The notes under the pieces are model-generated. The model did not search any database. It had not been told where the DNA came from and saw nothing but the letters and a program-made list of their open reading frames with translations. A stretch of 64,000 nucleotides of DNA from contig NC_009437.1 of assembly GCF_000016545.1 (NCBI RefSeq), positions 1,813,394-1,877,393 of the forward strand, given 5' to 3'. The DNA is from Caldicellulosiruptor saccharolyticus DSM 8903 (GTDB taxonomy: Bacteria; Bacillota; Thermoanaerobacteria; Caldicellulosiruptorales; Caldicellulosiruptoraceae). Made by a program: the position numbers and the translations under genes. This document shows positions 53,358 to 61,754 of this stretch, piece after piece (position 1 is the first letter of the stretch; the number at the start of each line of letters is the position of its first letter).

Positions 53358-53729
53358 TTGAGTAGCAAATACTTTGAGATATTTGCTAACGTTGATGATA
53401 TGACGGGTGAGGAGCTGTCGCTTGCTCTTGAGAAGATAATGCAAGCCGGTGCATTAGATGTGTATTTTACTCCTATTTATATGAAAAAGGGAAGACCTGC
53501 ATATAAGCTTGGGGTAATTGCGAAAAGTGAAAGTTTTGAAGATGTAGTAGATGCAGTATTCAGATGGACTTCCACGATAGGTGTTCGATATGTTGAGCTA
53601 AAGCGCATAGAGATGGAAAGAAAACAAGAAAATATGAAAGAAGTGCCACTTAGGTTAAAAATTAGCTCGTATAAAGACATAAAAAGGCTAAAATTAGAGT
53701 TTGAAGACATCAAAAAATTGACAGAATAA
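53358..53729 (+). CDS. larC: LarC, C-terminal part (LarC2)
   Basis: 123 residues in the -1 frame relative to LarC1: FEIFANVDDMTGEELSLALE, MKKGRPAYKLGVIAKSES and IGVRYVELKRIEMERK are the conserved LarC2 regions. A TTG at 53358 has no ribosome binding site, so translation as the tail of LarC1 is the better reading. LarC inserts nickel into the pincer nucleotide in a CTP-dependent reaction. The operon ends at the following terminator. Confidence 0.92.
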   Translation: MSSKYFEIFANVDDMTGEELSLALEKIMQAGALDVYFTPIYMKKGRPAYKLGVIAKSESFEDVVDAVFRWTSTIGVRYVELKRIEMERKQENMKEVPLRLKISSYKDIKRLKLEFEDIKKLTE

Positions 53730-53742
53730 AGTTTCAAAAAAG

Positions 53743-53790
53743 GGCTGGCGATTGCCGACAACTTGGGTAAATAATCGCCAGCCCCTTTAA
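53743..53790. terminator. Bidirectional terminator between larC and ychF
   Basis: A 12-bp perfect stem GGGCTGGCGATT / AATCGCCAGCCC (53743-53754, 53774-53785) flanked by A and T runs serves both convergent genes. The loop is 19 nt. Confidence 0.88.
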
Positions 53791-53806
53791 ATATGTTTTC
53801 TTTCAT

Positions 53807-54895
53807 TTACACATTGAATCTGAAAATTACAACATCGCCGTCCTGCATAACATAATCCTTGCCCTCTGAGCGTACAAGTCCTTTTTCCTTTGCCTGAGCA
53901 AATCCACCGCACTCAACTAATACGTCAAACGGAACAACCTCAGCCCTAATAAACCCTCTTTCAAAATCGCTATGTATCTTTCCTGCTGCCTGTGGTGCTT
54001 TTGTGCCTTTTTTGATTGTCCAAGCTCTTACTTCCTTTTCACCAGCTGTTAGGAAAGAAATGAGTCCTAAAAGTCTATACCCTGCCTGGATTAAATTGTC
54101 AAGTCCTGATTTTTCAATTCCCAGCTCTTTTAAGAATTCCTTCTTTTCTTCATCTGGCAGAGCTGCAATCTCTTCTTCTAACTTTGCACAGATAACAATT
54201 ACCTCTGAGCCTTCTTGTGCAGCAATTTCGTTTACAACCTTTACATATTCATTTTCCTTTCCAATGTCCTTTTCAGATATATTCGCAGCATATATTGTGG
54301 GCTTGAATGTAAGGAGGTTTAAAGAGTTTACAAACTTTAAATCTTCCTCATCATCAAACTTCAAAGTACGTGCCATTCTGCCGCTTTCCAAAGTAGAATA
54401 TATCTTCTCTAAGATTTCAAGCTCATGGGCTGCTTCTTTGCTGTTTTTTGCAAGTTTCCGAGTTTTTTCAAGGCGTCTTTCTAAGACCTCCAAGTCGGCA
54501 AAGATTAGCTCTAAATTAATTGTCTCGATATCTCTTTTTGGATCAACACTTCCTTCAACATGTACTATCTCAGAGTCATCAAAACATCTTACCACATGGA
54601 CTATTGCATCAACCTCTCTTATATGAGACAAAAACTTGTTGCCAAGACCTTCGCCCTTGCTTGCGCCTTTTACAAGCCCTGCAATGTCGACAAACTCAAT
54701 AAATGCAGGTGTTACCTTTTCGGGATTATATATCTTTGCCAAAACTTCAAGTCTCTCATCAGGTACAGCCACAACTCCAACATTTGGCTCAATTGTACAG
54801 AACGGATAGTTTGCCGCCTCTGCACCAGCTTTTGTAATTGCATTAAAAAGGGTGCTTTTGCCTACATTCGGAAGTCCAACAATTCCAAGTCGCAT
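53807..54895 (-). CDS. ychF: Redox-regulated P-loop ATPase YchF (Obg family)
   Basis: 362 residues: G1 GIVGLPNVGKSTLFNAIT, G3 DIAGLVKGASKGEGLGNKFL, and the family's ATP-specific G4 variant in the LLTFKPTIYAANIS region. A C-terminal TGS domain (FLTAGEKEVRAWTIKKGTKA, then FERGFIRAEV) completes the family plan. YchF binds ATP rather than GTP and associates with ribosomes. GGAGG ribosome binding site on the minus strand. Confidence 0.97.
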   Translation of the reverse strand: MRLGIVGLPNVGKSTLFNAITKAGAEAANYPFCTIEPNVGVVAVPDERLEVLAKIYNPEKVTPAFIEFVDIAGLVKGASKGEGLGNKFLSHIREVDAIVHVVRCFDDSEIVHVEGSVDPKRDIETINLELIFADLEVLERRLEKTRKLAKNSKEAAHELEILEKIYSTLESGRMARTLKFDDEEDLKFVNSLNLLTFKPTIYAANISEKDIGKENEYVKVVNEIAAQEGSEVIVICAKLEEEIAALPDEEKKEFLKELGIEKSGLDNLIQAGYRLLGLISFLTAGEKEVRAWTIKKGTKAPQAAGKIHSDFERGFIRAEVVPFDVLVECGGFAQAKEKGLVRSEGKDYVMQDGDVVIFRFNV

Positions 54896-55005
54896 CTTAG
54901 TTTTTTGCCTCCTATAAAAACTTTTGTGTAGAAGAATTTATTTACAAGTAAAGAGTATAGAACAAATCAAAAGGAAAATCAATCTATGTAAAAATAAATT
55001 CTTGC

Positions 55006-55052
55006 TAAAATAAAAAGGCTGCTTTGCTCAAACAACCAAAGCAAAACAGCCT
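55006..55052 (-). terminator. Terminator of the 54-residue small gene
   Basis: Read on the minus strand, AGGCTG-T-TTTGCT pairs with AGCAAA-G-CAGCCT (one mismatch) and a T-rich run (complement of 55006-55015) follows. Confidence 0.75.
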
Positions 55053-55071
55053 ACCTAATTTCCCACTTTTT

Positions 55072-55236
55072 TCAGTCCCTTTTTAACTTCTTTCCAATGA
55101 GTATTCCTAACATCATGCCTTTGCAAAGTCCAGTTAGATACATTCCAAGCATTTTTAGCATATTTTTCTTGCGCTTTAGCATGTTATACATCTCTTTATG
55201 CCTATTATAAAGCTTTCTTGTTCTCATATTACTCAT
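55072..55236 (-). CDS. Small basic protein (54 residues)
   Basis: The frame starts MSNMRTRKLYNRHKEMYNML, is strongly basic at both ends and has a hydrophobic centre (MLGMYLTGLCKGMMLGILIG) that could span or touch the membrane. AGAGGGGTG lies just before the ATG and a terminator follows, so this is a credible gene. No family recognised; the GK-rich end recalls YtxH-like small proteins. It lies downstream of the lytic transglycosylase. Confidence 0.65.
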   Translation of the reverse strand: MSNMRTRKLYNRHKEMYNMLKRKKNMLKMLGMYLTGLCKGMMLGILIGKKLKRD

Positions 55237-55278
55237 CACACCCCTCTTACAATTAATATGCTCAAAACAAGAGGGGTT

Positions 55279-55944
55279 TTATACATCATACACTCTATAT
55301 TTCTGGGATAACAAAAGCACTTTTTGAACATACTCTACAGTTTCATCAAAAGGTGGGATGCCGCCGTACTTTATGACATTTGCAGGTCCTGCATTATATG
55401 CTGCAAGTGCAAGCTCAATATTGCCTCCAAACTGCTCAAGCTTTTCTTTTAGATATCTTATTCCACCATCTAAATTTTCAATTGGGTCATAGGGGTTGAC
55501 ACCAAGCGCTTTTGCAGTTTCTGGCATGAGCTGCATAAGTCCAATTGCCCCAGCTTTTGATATTACATCTTGTCTAAAACCAGACTCTGCTTCGATTACA
55601 CTCAAAACTAAGCTCGGCGCAAGTCCATACTCTTTTGCCTTTTTTGTTGCAATGTTTATGATTTCACTTTTGCTAAGATTTGTAGATAGATTATAAGGTG
55701 TATAACTTGACTTTTCAAGTTCATAGATTTTATTTGCAAAGCTTTGGTTTTGCAAGGCCTTTGTACTTTCAACGTTTGATAGCTGCTGGTAGGTGGTAAT
55801 TGCTACATCTTTATTTATAGAAGCTGTAAAACTATTTTGGAAAATGGTTTTAAAACTTTGTGGAAGATTATTATTGTTTGCAATCCTCGCAGCAATCTCT
55901 TCAAACTTTTGGGTTATTATCTCATTTACGTTTGGAATATTCAT
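55279..55944 (-). CDS. Lytic transglycosylase (SLT domain)
   Basis: 221 residues. The C-terminal 120 residues form the SLT fold: LSVIEAESGFRQDVISKAGA with the catalytic Glu, GLMQLMPETAKALGVN and LALAAYNAGPANVIKYGG. The N-terminal 100 residues are helical and variable, with no clear signal peptide. Such soluble SLT proteins in Firmicutes often open peptidoglycan for flagella or secretion; that role is inferred. Confidence 0.9.
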   Translation of the reverse strand: MNIPNVNEIITQKFEEIAARIANNNNLPQSFKTIFQNSFTASINKDVAITTYQQLSNVESTKALQNQSFANKIYELEKSSYTPYNLSTNLSKSEIINIATKKAKEYGLAPSLVLSVIEAESGFRQDVISKAGAIGLMQLMPETAKALGVNPYDPIENLDGGIRYLKEKLEQFGGNIELALAAYNAGPANVIKYGGIPPFDETVEYVQKVLLLSQKYRVYDV

Positions 55945-55975
55945 CTTTCTCTTTCACCTATATCCAAAATTTCTT

Positions 55976-56233
55976 TTAACATTCTAATTTCATCATCTGA
56001 AGTTTTACATGTTCTAAAGTTTTAATGTCACTTTCAAAAGCTTTTATCTCCTCTTCTTTTGCCTGCATGTGAAGGATGATAAGTCCTTGATTTGAACAGC
56101 TGTCGCTGCCAGCTTCATGTATACCAAGTCTTGTTTTGATTAAGCAGCCATGTTTTGTCAAAATTTCTTGTAGTTTTGGAGCATCATGGAGCCTGTTGTC
56201 AACCAAAATAGCAGCAATAAAAGTTTGGCACAT
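55976..56233 (-). CDS. TM1266-like small ACT-fold protein
   Basis: 85 residues: FIAAILVDNRLHDAPKLQEI, TKHGCLIKTRLGIHEAGSD and SNQGLIILHMQAKEEEIKAF. The pattern resembles the NikR-C/ACT-like family seen as a putative iron-hydrogenase system regulator. It lacks a DNA-binding part. It follows the chemoreceptor by 23 bases and could be co-transcribed. Function unknown. Confidence 0.65.
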   Translation of the reverse strand: MCQTFIAAILVDNRLHDAPKLQEILTKHGCLIKTRLGIHEAGSDSCSNQGLIILHMQAKEEEIKAFESDIKTLEHVKLQMMKLEC

Positions 56234-56256
56234 TTTAAAAATCCCTCCCTTTAAAT

Positions 56257-58074
56257 TTATAATCGGTATTTTGAAAGCTCTTCTTTAAATACATTTGAAA
56301 GATTCTCAAGATCAGCTACTTTTGTCAAAAGGTCTTTGATGCTCTCTGCGTACATAGAGATTGAAGCTGCCATCTCCTGAGCTGATGCCGAGTTTTCTTG
56401 TGAGATTGCAGAAAGTGAGGTAATTGTTTCAAAGACAGAAGAAATCCTTTCTGCCTCAGAAGACAAGGTTTCTATCTGAGAAATTAAAGTCTCAACCACG
56501 TTAGATATTCTCTCGATATTTTGGCTGTTCTTATTCACAACCTCATTCAAAGTGGATTCGCTTTTAACAAGCTTTTCAAACTGCTGTGTTAAAGTAGTAG
56601 AAAGCATTTCAACCTCTTCTACAAATGTCTTTAAACTCTTGTTGATTGTCTTAGCAAAAGACATTGTACTGTCTGCAAGTTTTCTGATTTCGTCTGCCAC
56701 AACCGCAAACCCAACACCAACATTTCCTGCCCTTGCTGCCTCAATTGATGCATTTAGCGCAAGCATATTTATCTGATTTGAAATCTCAGCAACAGTTGAT
56801 GTAATCTTCATAACCTCATTAGCTTCTTCAGATAGCTTTGAACCTTTTTGAACTATCTCAGAAAACTCAGTAGAAAGAAGATTGATGTCTTTTGCAGCAC
56901 TTAAAATATCTTTGCCTGAATTGTTAAGCGTCTGGTTTACATCAGCAAGGACATCTTTTGTTTGAATTTGTTGAGATACAATTGACTTTAAATTTTCTAT
57001 ATTTTCATTTAAAATGGTAACAGCTTTTTCGATTTCCTCTGCCTGATGAACAGCACCTTGGGCCACGTCATTTACAATTCCAGAAACAGAGTCTGAAAGA
57101 TTTTTCATCTTATCAGCAATCTCTTTGATGTTTTTTGAAAAGTTATAAATCTCATCACTTCCACCTTTTAGCAAAAGCAAATCCTTTTTGATAGAAGACT
57201 TTGTTATTGCGACAATCTTTGAAAAGTCTTCAAGCTTGTCATTTGTCTTTATGAAAAGTGAGCCACTAAAATCAAGGTTTTTAAGAGAGCTGAGCTCATC
57301 TTTTATAGGCTTTAGAGGTCGTAGGATGAAAAATGCGGCAATGAATGTTGTAATGAAGGTAAGTCCAGCCATAAGAAGATGATTTGCGTATTCTTCTTTG
57401 TTGGGATCAAAGAGAAAACTTAAGATAATTACAGCTATTGTAGAAAAGATGGAAATCTTAAACTCTAATGACCTTATAAATCCTAACCCTGCAATTATAT
57501 TAAATTGTGCTTTTTTAACCTTTCGGTTTGTCTTTTCAAATCTGATTCTTATTTTTAAATGATAAAAACCTTCTTCGTCCTTAAAACGCTCAATTTCTTC
57601 AAAATCCAATTTTTCATTAAAAAACGCAGCACTTCCTTCTAAAAGTCCCAAAAAGTAGTCATAAAAACCACGCTTTGAGACATATGTTATGTATGCTTCA
57701 TTTGCTGAGATTTCTTCAAACAAAATGCGTGGGGGATTTGCTCCTTTTATCATGCGAGTGAGCTGAGAGTGTACATCGTCCATATACTCTAAAAAGCCTT
57801 TTAAAGAGAGCCTCTGGAAATATGACGGAAACCATTTGCTAAACGTTTTTATATTGTTTTTTCCAATCTCTCTCCACATCTGCTGAGGCAAAATGTTTGC
57901 CTTTTCACATGCCCTTTCGATCATCTTGTGAACTAAACTATCATCAATGTCATCTGTCGGAGAAATTATGGTTGAATCATCTAAACCTATTCCCTTCTCA
58001 GCATATCTTTTTACATCGTCTCCCCATATATTTCCAATTGTTTCAAGCCATGTTAGAACTACTGTACCTTTCAA
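56257..58074 (-). CDS. H-NOX heme sensor chemoreceptor (Tar4-like MCP)
   Basis: 605 residues. Residues 1-185 form an H-NOX domain with the heme-ligating His 102 ([15 protein letters not shown]), the propionate-binding motif YVSKR (Tyr 131, Ser 133, Arg 135) and Tyr 140, which in the Thermoanaerobacter protein hydrogen-bonds O2. Two membrane segments lie near 208-250; the C-terminal MCP domain has [20 protein letters not shown] and [11 protein letters not shown]. It should sense O2 or NO and signal to CheA. TTG start at 58074. No che gene in the window. Confidence 0.95.
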   Translation of the reverse strand: MKGTVVLTWLETIGNIWGDDVKRYAEKGIGLDDSTIISPTDDIDDSLVHKMIERACEKANILPQQMWREIGKNNIKTFSKWFPSYFQRLSLKGFLEYMDDVHSQLTRMIKGANPPRILFEEISANEAYITYVSKRGFYDYFLGLLEGSAAFFNEKLDFEEIERFKDEEGFYHLKIRIRFEKTNRKVKKAQFNIIAGLGFIRSLEFKISIFSTIAVIILSFLFDPNKEEYANHLLMAGLTFITTFIAAFFILRPLKPIKDELSSLKNLDFSGSLFIKTNDKLEDFSKIVAITKSSIKKDLLLLKGGSDEIYNFSKNIKEIADKMKNLSDSVSGIVNDVAQGAVHQAEEIEKAVTILNENIENLKSIVSQQIQTKDVLADVNQTLNNSGKDILSAAKDINLLSTEFSEIVQKGSKLSEEANEVMKITSTVAEISNQINMLALNASIEAARAGNVGVGFAVVADEIRKLADSTMSFAKTINKSLKTFVEEVEMLSTTLTQQFEKLVKSESTLNEVVNKNSQNIERISNVVETLISQIETLSSEAERISSVFETITSLSAISQENSASAQEMAASISMYAESIKDLLTKVADLENLSNVFKEELSKYRL

Positions 58075-58192
58075 TGCTCCATTTCCCCTTTCTAAAGTGT
58101 GCGATATATTTTAATAATACCACAAAAATATTGTGTTTTGTCATCAATGTATAATAAAAAATTAAAACTTGAAATAAAAAAAGAGCACATTT

Positions 58193-58393
58193 TTAAGTGC
58201 CCTTTTCATTTCTTCTCTTGGCTTCACTTTCAACAAGCCTATCTAAGAATATTGACTTTTCAAACACCTCTTTCCTGGCGATAATACCCTTGTCGACAAG
58301 AACCTCTATTAATGATGTTATCATCAAGGTATTTTTGTAGTCAACCTCTTTCAGTTGAGCTATTTGAGATAAAACATCAACTGTCTGTTTCAA
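58193..58393 (-). CDS. Hypothetical 66-residue protein
   Basis: Starts at a TTG (58393) behind AAAGGG and is helical (DYKNTLMITSLIEVLVDKGI). It ends in a basic tail. No family recognised. A weak hairpin with a T run overlaps and follows its stop codon (58183-58202). Confidence 0.6.
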   Translation of the reverse strand: MKQTVDVLSQIAQLKEVDYKNTLMITSLIEVLVDKGIIARKEVFEKSIFLDRLVESEAKRRNEKGT

Positions 58394-58491
58394 TTTTTAT
58401 CAACCCTTTCTTTAAGTTGTAATTGATATCATTTTGATTATTGTCTAAAATGTAATTAGTTATACATCTTTGATATTGGAGGGAAAAGATT

Positions 58492-58923
58492 ATGAACTAT
58501 TTGTGGCTCATATTTGGACTTTTATCAGCTCTGTTTGCCTCTCTTGTTGCAATCTTTGGCAAGATTGGTCTTAAAAATCTTGACACAAACGTGGCAACAG
58601 CAATAAGAGCGGTCATTATGGCCTTATTTCTAGTTTTAGTAATCATATTTCAAGGTAGGCTAAACAAAATAGGAGAAATATTGGCAAGCAAAAAGGCTAT
58701 TTTGTTTATCGTTTTAAGTGGTGTTGCGGGGGCACTGTCATGGCTATTTTACTTTTTGGCTCTCAAGAATGGAAAGGTTCAGCAGGTTGCACCAATTGAC
58801 AGGCTTTCTGTTGTGTTTGCAATAGTGCTTGCTGCAATTTTTCTTGGAGAGAAGATTTCGTTTTATACAGGCTTAGGAGTTTTGCTTATCGCTATCGGGT
58901 CCATTTTTGTTGCTCTTGGCTAA
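58492..58923 (+). CDS. EamA-family (DMT) transporter, single domain
   Basis: 143 residues with about five hydrophobic segments (LLSALFASLVAIFGKIGLKN at the N-terminus; VAPIDRLSVVFAIVLAAIFLGEKI; GVLLIAIGSIFVAL). It has one EamA repeat instead of two, so it is probably dimeric. Substrate unknown. GGAGGG ribosome binding site. Confidence 0.87.
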   Translation: MNYLWLIFGLLSALFASLVAIFGKIGLKNLDTNVATAIRAVIMALFLVLVIIFQGRLNKIGEILASKKAILFIVLSGVAGALSWLFYFLALKNGKVQQVAPIDRLSVVFAIVLAAIFLGEKISFYTGLGVLLIAIGSIFVALG

Positions 58924-58975
58924 TATAATATGATATATAGATTTTATTTGACAAGAAAGGTGATAGACTTTTGCT

Positions 58976-59797
58976 ATGAAAACCTGTTTTATTGTCAATA
59001 CATCACTTGAAAAAGGGCTTCCAATCTATCTCAAAAGCGTTGGTTCTAATGAGTACCAGGAACATATTATAAGGAAAAACGGTCATCCTGATTATCATTA
59101 TTTGCATACATTAGAAGGAAGTGGATATTTGATTGTTGATGGGCAAAAGTACTTAGTTGATGAGAATACAGCCTTTTTCTTGTATCCAGGCATTGCCCAT
59201 GAGTATTTTGCAGCAACATCTAAGTGGTCGACCATTTGGCTTACTTTTAATGGACCTGCATCAGAAACAATTCTCAAAACAATGGGAATAAGACCTTTTG
59301 AAATATTCAAGCTCACAAACAAAAAGTACTTGGAAGGAATGTTAGAAGCAATATCGAACAAAGCAAGTGTCTATAATTACATTGTGTCAATTGAATGCTC
59401 TCAGCTTATCTACAGCTTTATTCTTCACATGTTTTTAAACCTTCAAAATAAGATTGAAAAAAACTTTGAAAATAATTATTTAAAGCTTTTACCAGTACTT
59501 CAGTACATTGAAGAAAACTATAAAAAAGCTATTTCCCTTGATGAGATATCAAGCATAGTAAATCTTTCGCCACAGCATCTGTGCACAGTATTTAAAAAAA
59601 CGTTTCAAACAACTCCTTATGAGTACTTAATAAGGGTTAGAATTCAAAAGGCAAAAGAACTTTTGATGAGGCAAAGCTCAATTCAAATAAAAGAGGTTTG
59701 CTATGAAGTTGGTTTTAAAAATCCAAGCTATTTTTGCTATATGTTCAAGAAATTAGAGGGTATTACCCCTTTGCAGTTTAAAAGGCTTTTTGGATAG
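58976..59797 (+). CDS. AraC-family transcriptional regulator with cupin sensor domain
   Basis: 273 residues. The N-terminal cupin (HTLEGSGYLIVDGQKYLVDE, FFLYPGIAHEYFA) should bind a small ligand. The C-terminal pair of HTHs has ISLDEISSIVNLSPQHLCTV and IKEVCYEVGFKNPSYFCYMF, followed by KKLEGITPLQFKR. Such regulators usually control sugar uptake. The nearest genes give no clear target. AAAGGTGATA ribosome binding site. Confidence 0.94.
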   Translation: MKTCFIVNTSLEKGLPIYLKSVGSNEYQEHIIRKNGHPDYHYLHTLEGSGYLIVDGQKYLVDENTAFFLYPGIAHEYFAATSKWSTIWLTFNGPASETILKTMGIRPFEIFKLTNKKYLEGMLEAISNKASVYNYIVSIECSQLIYSFILHMFLNLQNKIEKNFENNYLKLLPVLQYIEENYKKAISLDEISSIVNLSPQHLCTVFKKTFQTTPYEYLIRVRIQKAKELLMRQSSIQIKEVCYEVGFKNPSYFCYMFKKLEGITPLQFKRLFG

Positions 59798-59899
59798 ATT
59801 TTAAAAAGTAAACGCAACATTTACCAAAGTGGAGGCGTTATAATGTTTAGAAAACAGTGTGCAAAAGAATTTTATTATTTTTATTTAGGAGGGATTTTA

Positions 59900-60628
59900 G
59901 TGAAAACAAAAAGATTAAAGGTAATGCTAATAGTAATTGTGCTATTGTTTGTAAGCGCCTTTATATTTTCTCTATGGAGAGCTGAAGCCTCGTCAGCTCC
60001 AGCATCTCAATCAAAGACAGAGATAAATGTTAAAGGAGTAGCTTCAGTTTTTGCAGAGCCTGACATTGCAGTTGTGACGTTTGGTGTTTTGAGTGAAGAT
60101 ATTAGTGCAGATGCTGCTTATTCCAAAACATCTTCAAAGATAAACAAAATAATAGATGCAATAAAAAAACTTGGCATTGATTCAAAGGATATAAAGACAC
60201 TTAGAATTAGCGTTTACCCAAAATACTCGTATAACAAAGACAACAATACATCAAAGATAGTTGGGTTTTATGCATCAACAGACCTGAGAATCACAGTAAG
60301 AAATATATTCCAAGTAGGGAAAGTTATTGACAGTGCATTTAAAAACGGCGCAAATATATTTTCTGATCTGCGATTTGATATTTCAAACGTAGCACCATAC
60401 TATAATCAAGCCCTTGCAAAGGCACTTGAAAATGCAAAAGAAAAAGCAAATGTTCTAGCAAAAGGGCTTGGGGTTAGTTTAGGAAAACCAAGAATTGTGA
60501 ACGAAAATACCTATGTAAACGCACCACCAATTGTATACAAGACTCAGGAGATGGCACTTTCAGCGTCATCTTCACAAGTACAAGCAGGAACAATAGAAAT
60601 AAAAGCAGAAGTTACGCTTATTTACTAA
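59900..60628 (+). CDS. SIMPL-domain (DUF541) secreted or membrane-anchored protein
   Basis: 242 residues from a GTG with TTAGGAGGGA upstream; an ATG at 59843 opens the same frame without such a site. N-terminal membrane anchor/signal (VMLIVIVLLFVSAFIFSLW). Then the SIMPL domain: GVASVFAEPDIAVVTFGV, IKKLGIDSKDIKTLRISVYP and NALEKANVLAKGLG-type helix. Function in Firmicutes is unknown. Confidence 0.85.
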   Translation: MKTKRLKVMLIVIVLLFVSAFIFSLWRAEASSAPASQSKTEINVKGVASVFAEPDIAVVTFGVLSEDISADAAYSKTSSKINKIIDAIKKLGIDSKDIKTLRISVYPKYSYNKDNNTSKIVGFYASTDLRITVRNIFQVGKVIDSAFKNGANIFSDLRFDISNVAPYYNQALAKALENAKEKANVLAKGLGVSLGKPRIVNENTYVNAPPIVYKTQEMALSASSSQVQAGTIEIKAEVTLIY

Positions 60629-60657
60629 AATTTTTTCAAAACAAAAGCAAAAAGCAA

Positions 60658-60688
60658 ATGGCAGCACTTTAATAGTGCTGCCATTTTT
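60658..60688. terminator. Bidirectional terminator between SIMPL gene and trxA
   Basis: An 11-bp perfect stem ATGGCAGCACT / AGTGCTGCCAT with a 5-nt loop, followed by T residues, preceded by A residues. Confidence 0.9.
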
Positions 60689-60695
60689 GAAGTCT

Positions 60696-61022
60696 TTATA
60701 AGTTTCTGTTTATGAAGTTTACAAAATCACTCTTTGGTCTTGCACCAATTATCTTGTCAACAGCTTGACCATTTTTAAAGAGCATGATAGTTGGTATACT
60801 CATAATTCTAAATGCATATGCAATATCGCCATAGTCATCAACATTTAATTTTGCGAACTTAACTTTGCCAGCATACTCTTGAGCGAGCTCTTCAATAACA
60901 GGTGCAACCATTCTGCATGGTCCACACCATGCAGCCCAAAAATCAACAACTACAGGGATATCCGATTGTAATACTTCCCTTTCAAAGTTTTCGCTTGTTA
61001 AAGTTACAATGTTGTTTGCCAT
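60696..61022 (-). CDS. trxA: Thioredoxin
   Basis: 108 residues from the ATG at 61022 (AAAGGAGCT upstream); the frame is open to 61043. Active site [15 protein letters not shown] (Cys 33, Cys 36), cis-Pro in [12 protein letters not shown] dithiol reductant in the cytoplasm. It follows a CsoR-family repressor gene, and the two are probably co-transcribed. Confidence 0.96.
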   Translation of the reverse strand: MANNIVTLTSENFEREVLQSDIPVVVDFWAAWCGPCRMVAPVIEELAQEYAGKVKFAKLNVDDYGDIAYAFRIMSIPTIMLFKNGQAVDKIIGARPKSDFVNFINRNL

Positions 61023-61066
61023 CTTTATCACAGCTCCTTTCAATTTTTATATATACCCATTTTTAT

Positions 61067-61336
61067 TTATTTGATAAACCTTAGTAAGGTTTCTATCAGC
61101 TCATCAATACTTTTTTCATTCTCGGTATTTTTGTACTCAGCAATACATGACTTTGAATACTTTTCAAGAATAATTGCACCCACCTTATTAAGAGCAGCCT
61201 TGACAGCTGCTATTTGAGTTAAAACCTCATTACACGACTTGTCATTTTCAATCATCTTCTGGATACCCTTTATTTGTCCTTCAATTTTGCGAAGTCTCAA
61301 AAGAAGATTTTCTTTTTCTTTATAAAGCTCATCCAT
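61067..61336 (-). CDS. CsoR/CstR-family repressor
   Basis: 89 residues, the all-helical DUF156 fold: LLLRLRKIEGQIKGIQKMIE and SCNEVLTQIAAVKAALNKVG. The conserved cysteines are Cys 35 and Cys 64, but the histidine of copper-sensing CsoR (four residues before the second Cys) is a tyrosine here. This favours persulfide or other thiol sensing (CstR-like) over copper. The adjacent thioredoxin gene agrees with a sulfur or redox role. The sensor type is inferred. Confidence 0.85.
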   Translation of the reverse strand: MDELYKEKENLLLRLRKIEGQIKGIQKMIENDKSCNEVLTQIAAVKAALNKVGAIILEKYSKSCIAEYKNTENEKSIDELIETLLRFIK

Positions 61337-61754
61337 TTTTCAACCCTCCATATACCATATACCCCTATCACTTATTTATTATACCTACTTTCATTATTTT
61401 GTCAACAGAAATTTATAAGAAAATAAATGGTAGTATTGATACAAAAATACATGAATAAGAATTTTGAAGAAAATTAAAGCTATAATTAGTATTATGGCTA
61501 AAAATCTTATTAAATGATTGCTAAAAGCTAAAAATTGCAAAAAATCGAGTTAATATCAATTTGACAAAAATTCGCAGATATTTATAATGAAAATCAAGGA
61601 AGGTCAAAGTAAAACAAGTCAGGGTATAAAGTCCAAACTTCATGTCGTTTGCGGTTTTCCAGAAGGCAGAATAAAAAGGTATAGTGCAAGATAAATAGGG
61701 AAAAATAATTATGTCCTTTTAGTAATTAAAATTATTGAAAAAGGAGGGATTAAA
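61337..61754 (+). promoter_or_regulatory. Promoter and long leader before the GT4 gene
   Basis: TTGACA at 61561-61566 and TATAAT at 61583-61588, spacer 16, form a good sigma-A promoter. It leaves a leader of about 160 nt before the GT4 start at 61755. No known riboswitch was recognised in the leader. The rest of the gap holds no gene. Confidence 0.65.

Noticed and set aside
54003-54626. Long plus-strand frame across ychF
   Set aside because: Serine/phenylalanine-rich translation typical of the opposite strand of a real gene; ychF on the minus strand is certain.
61590-61754. CtsR or riboswitch element in the leader before the GT4 gene
   Set aside because: A GGTCAAA-like heptamer occurs once but its partner is poor, and no known riboswitch core could be recognised.
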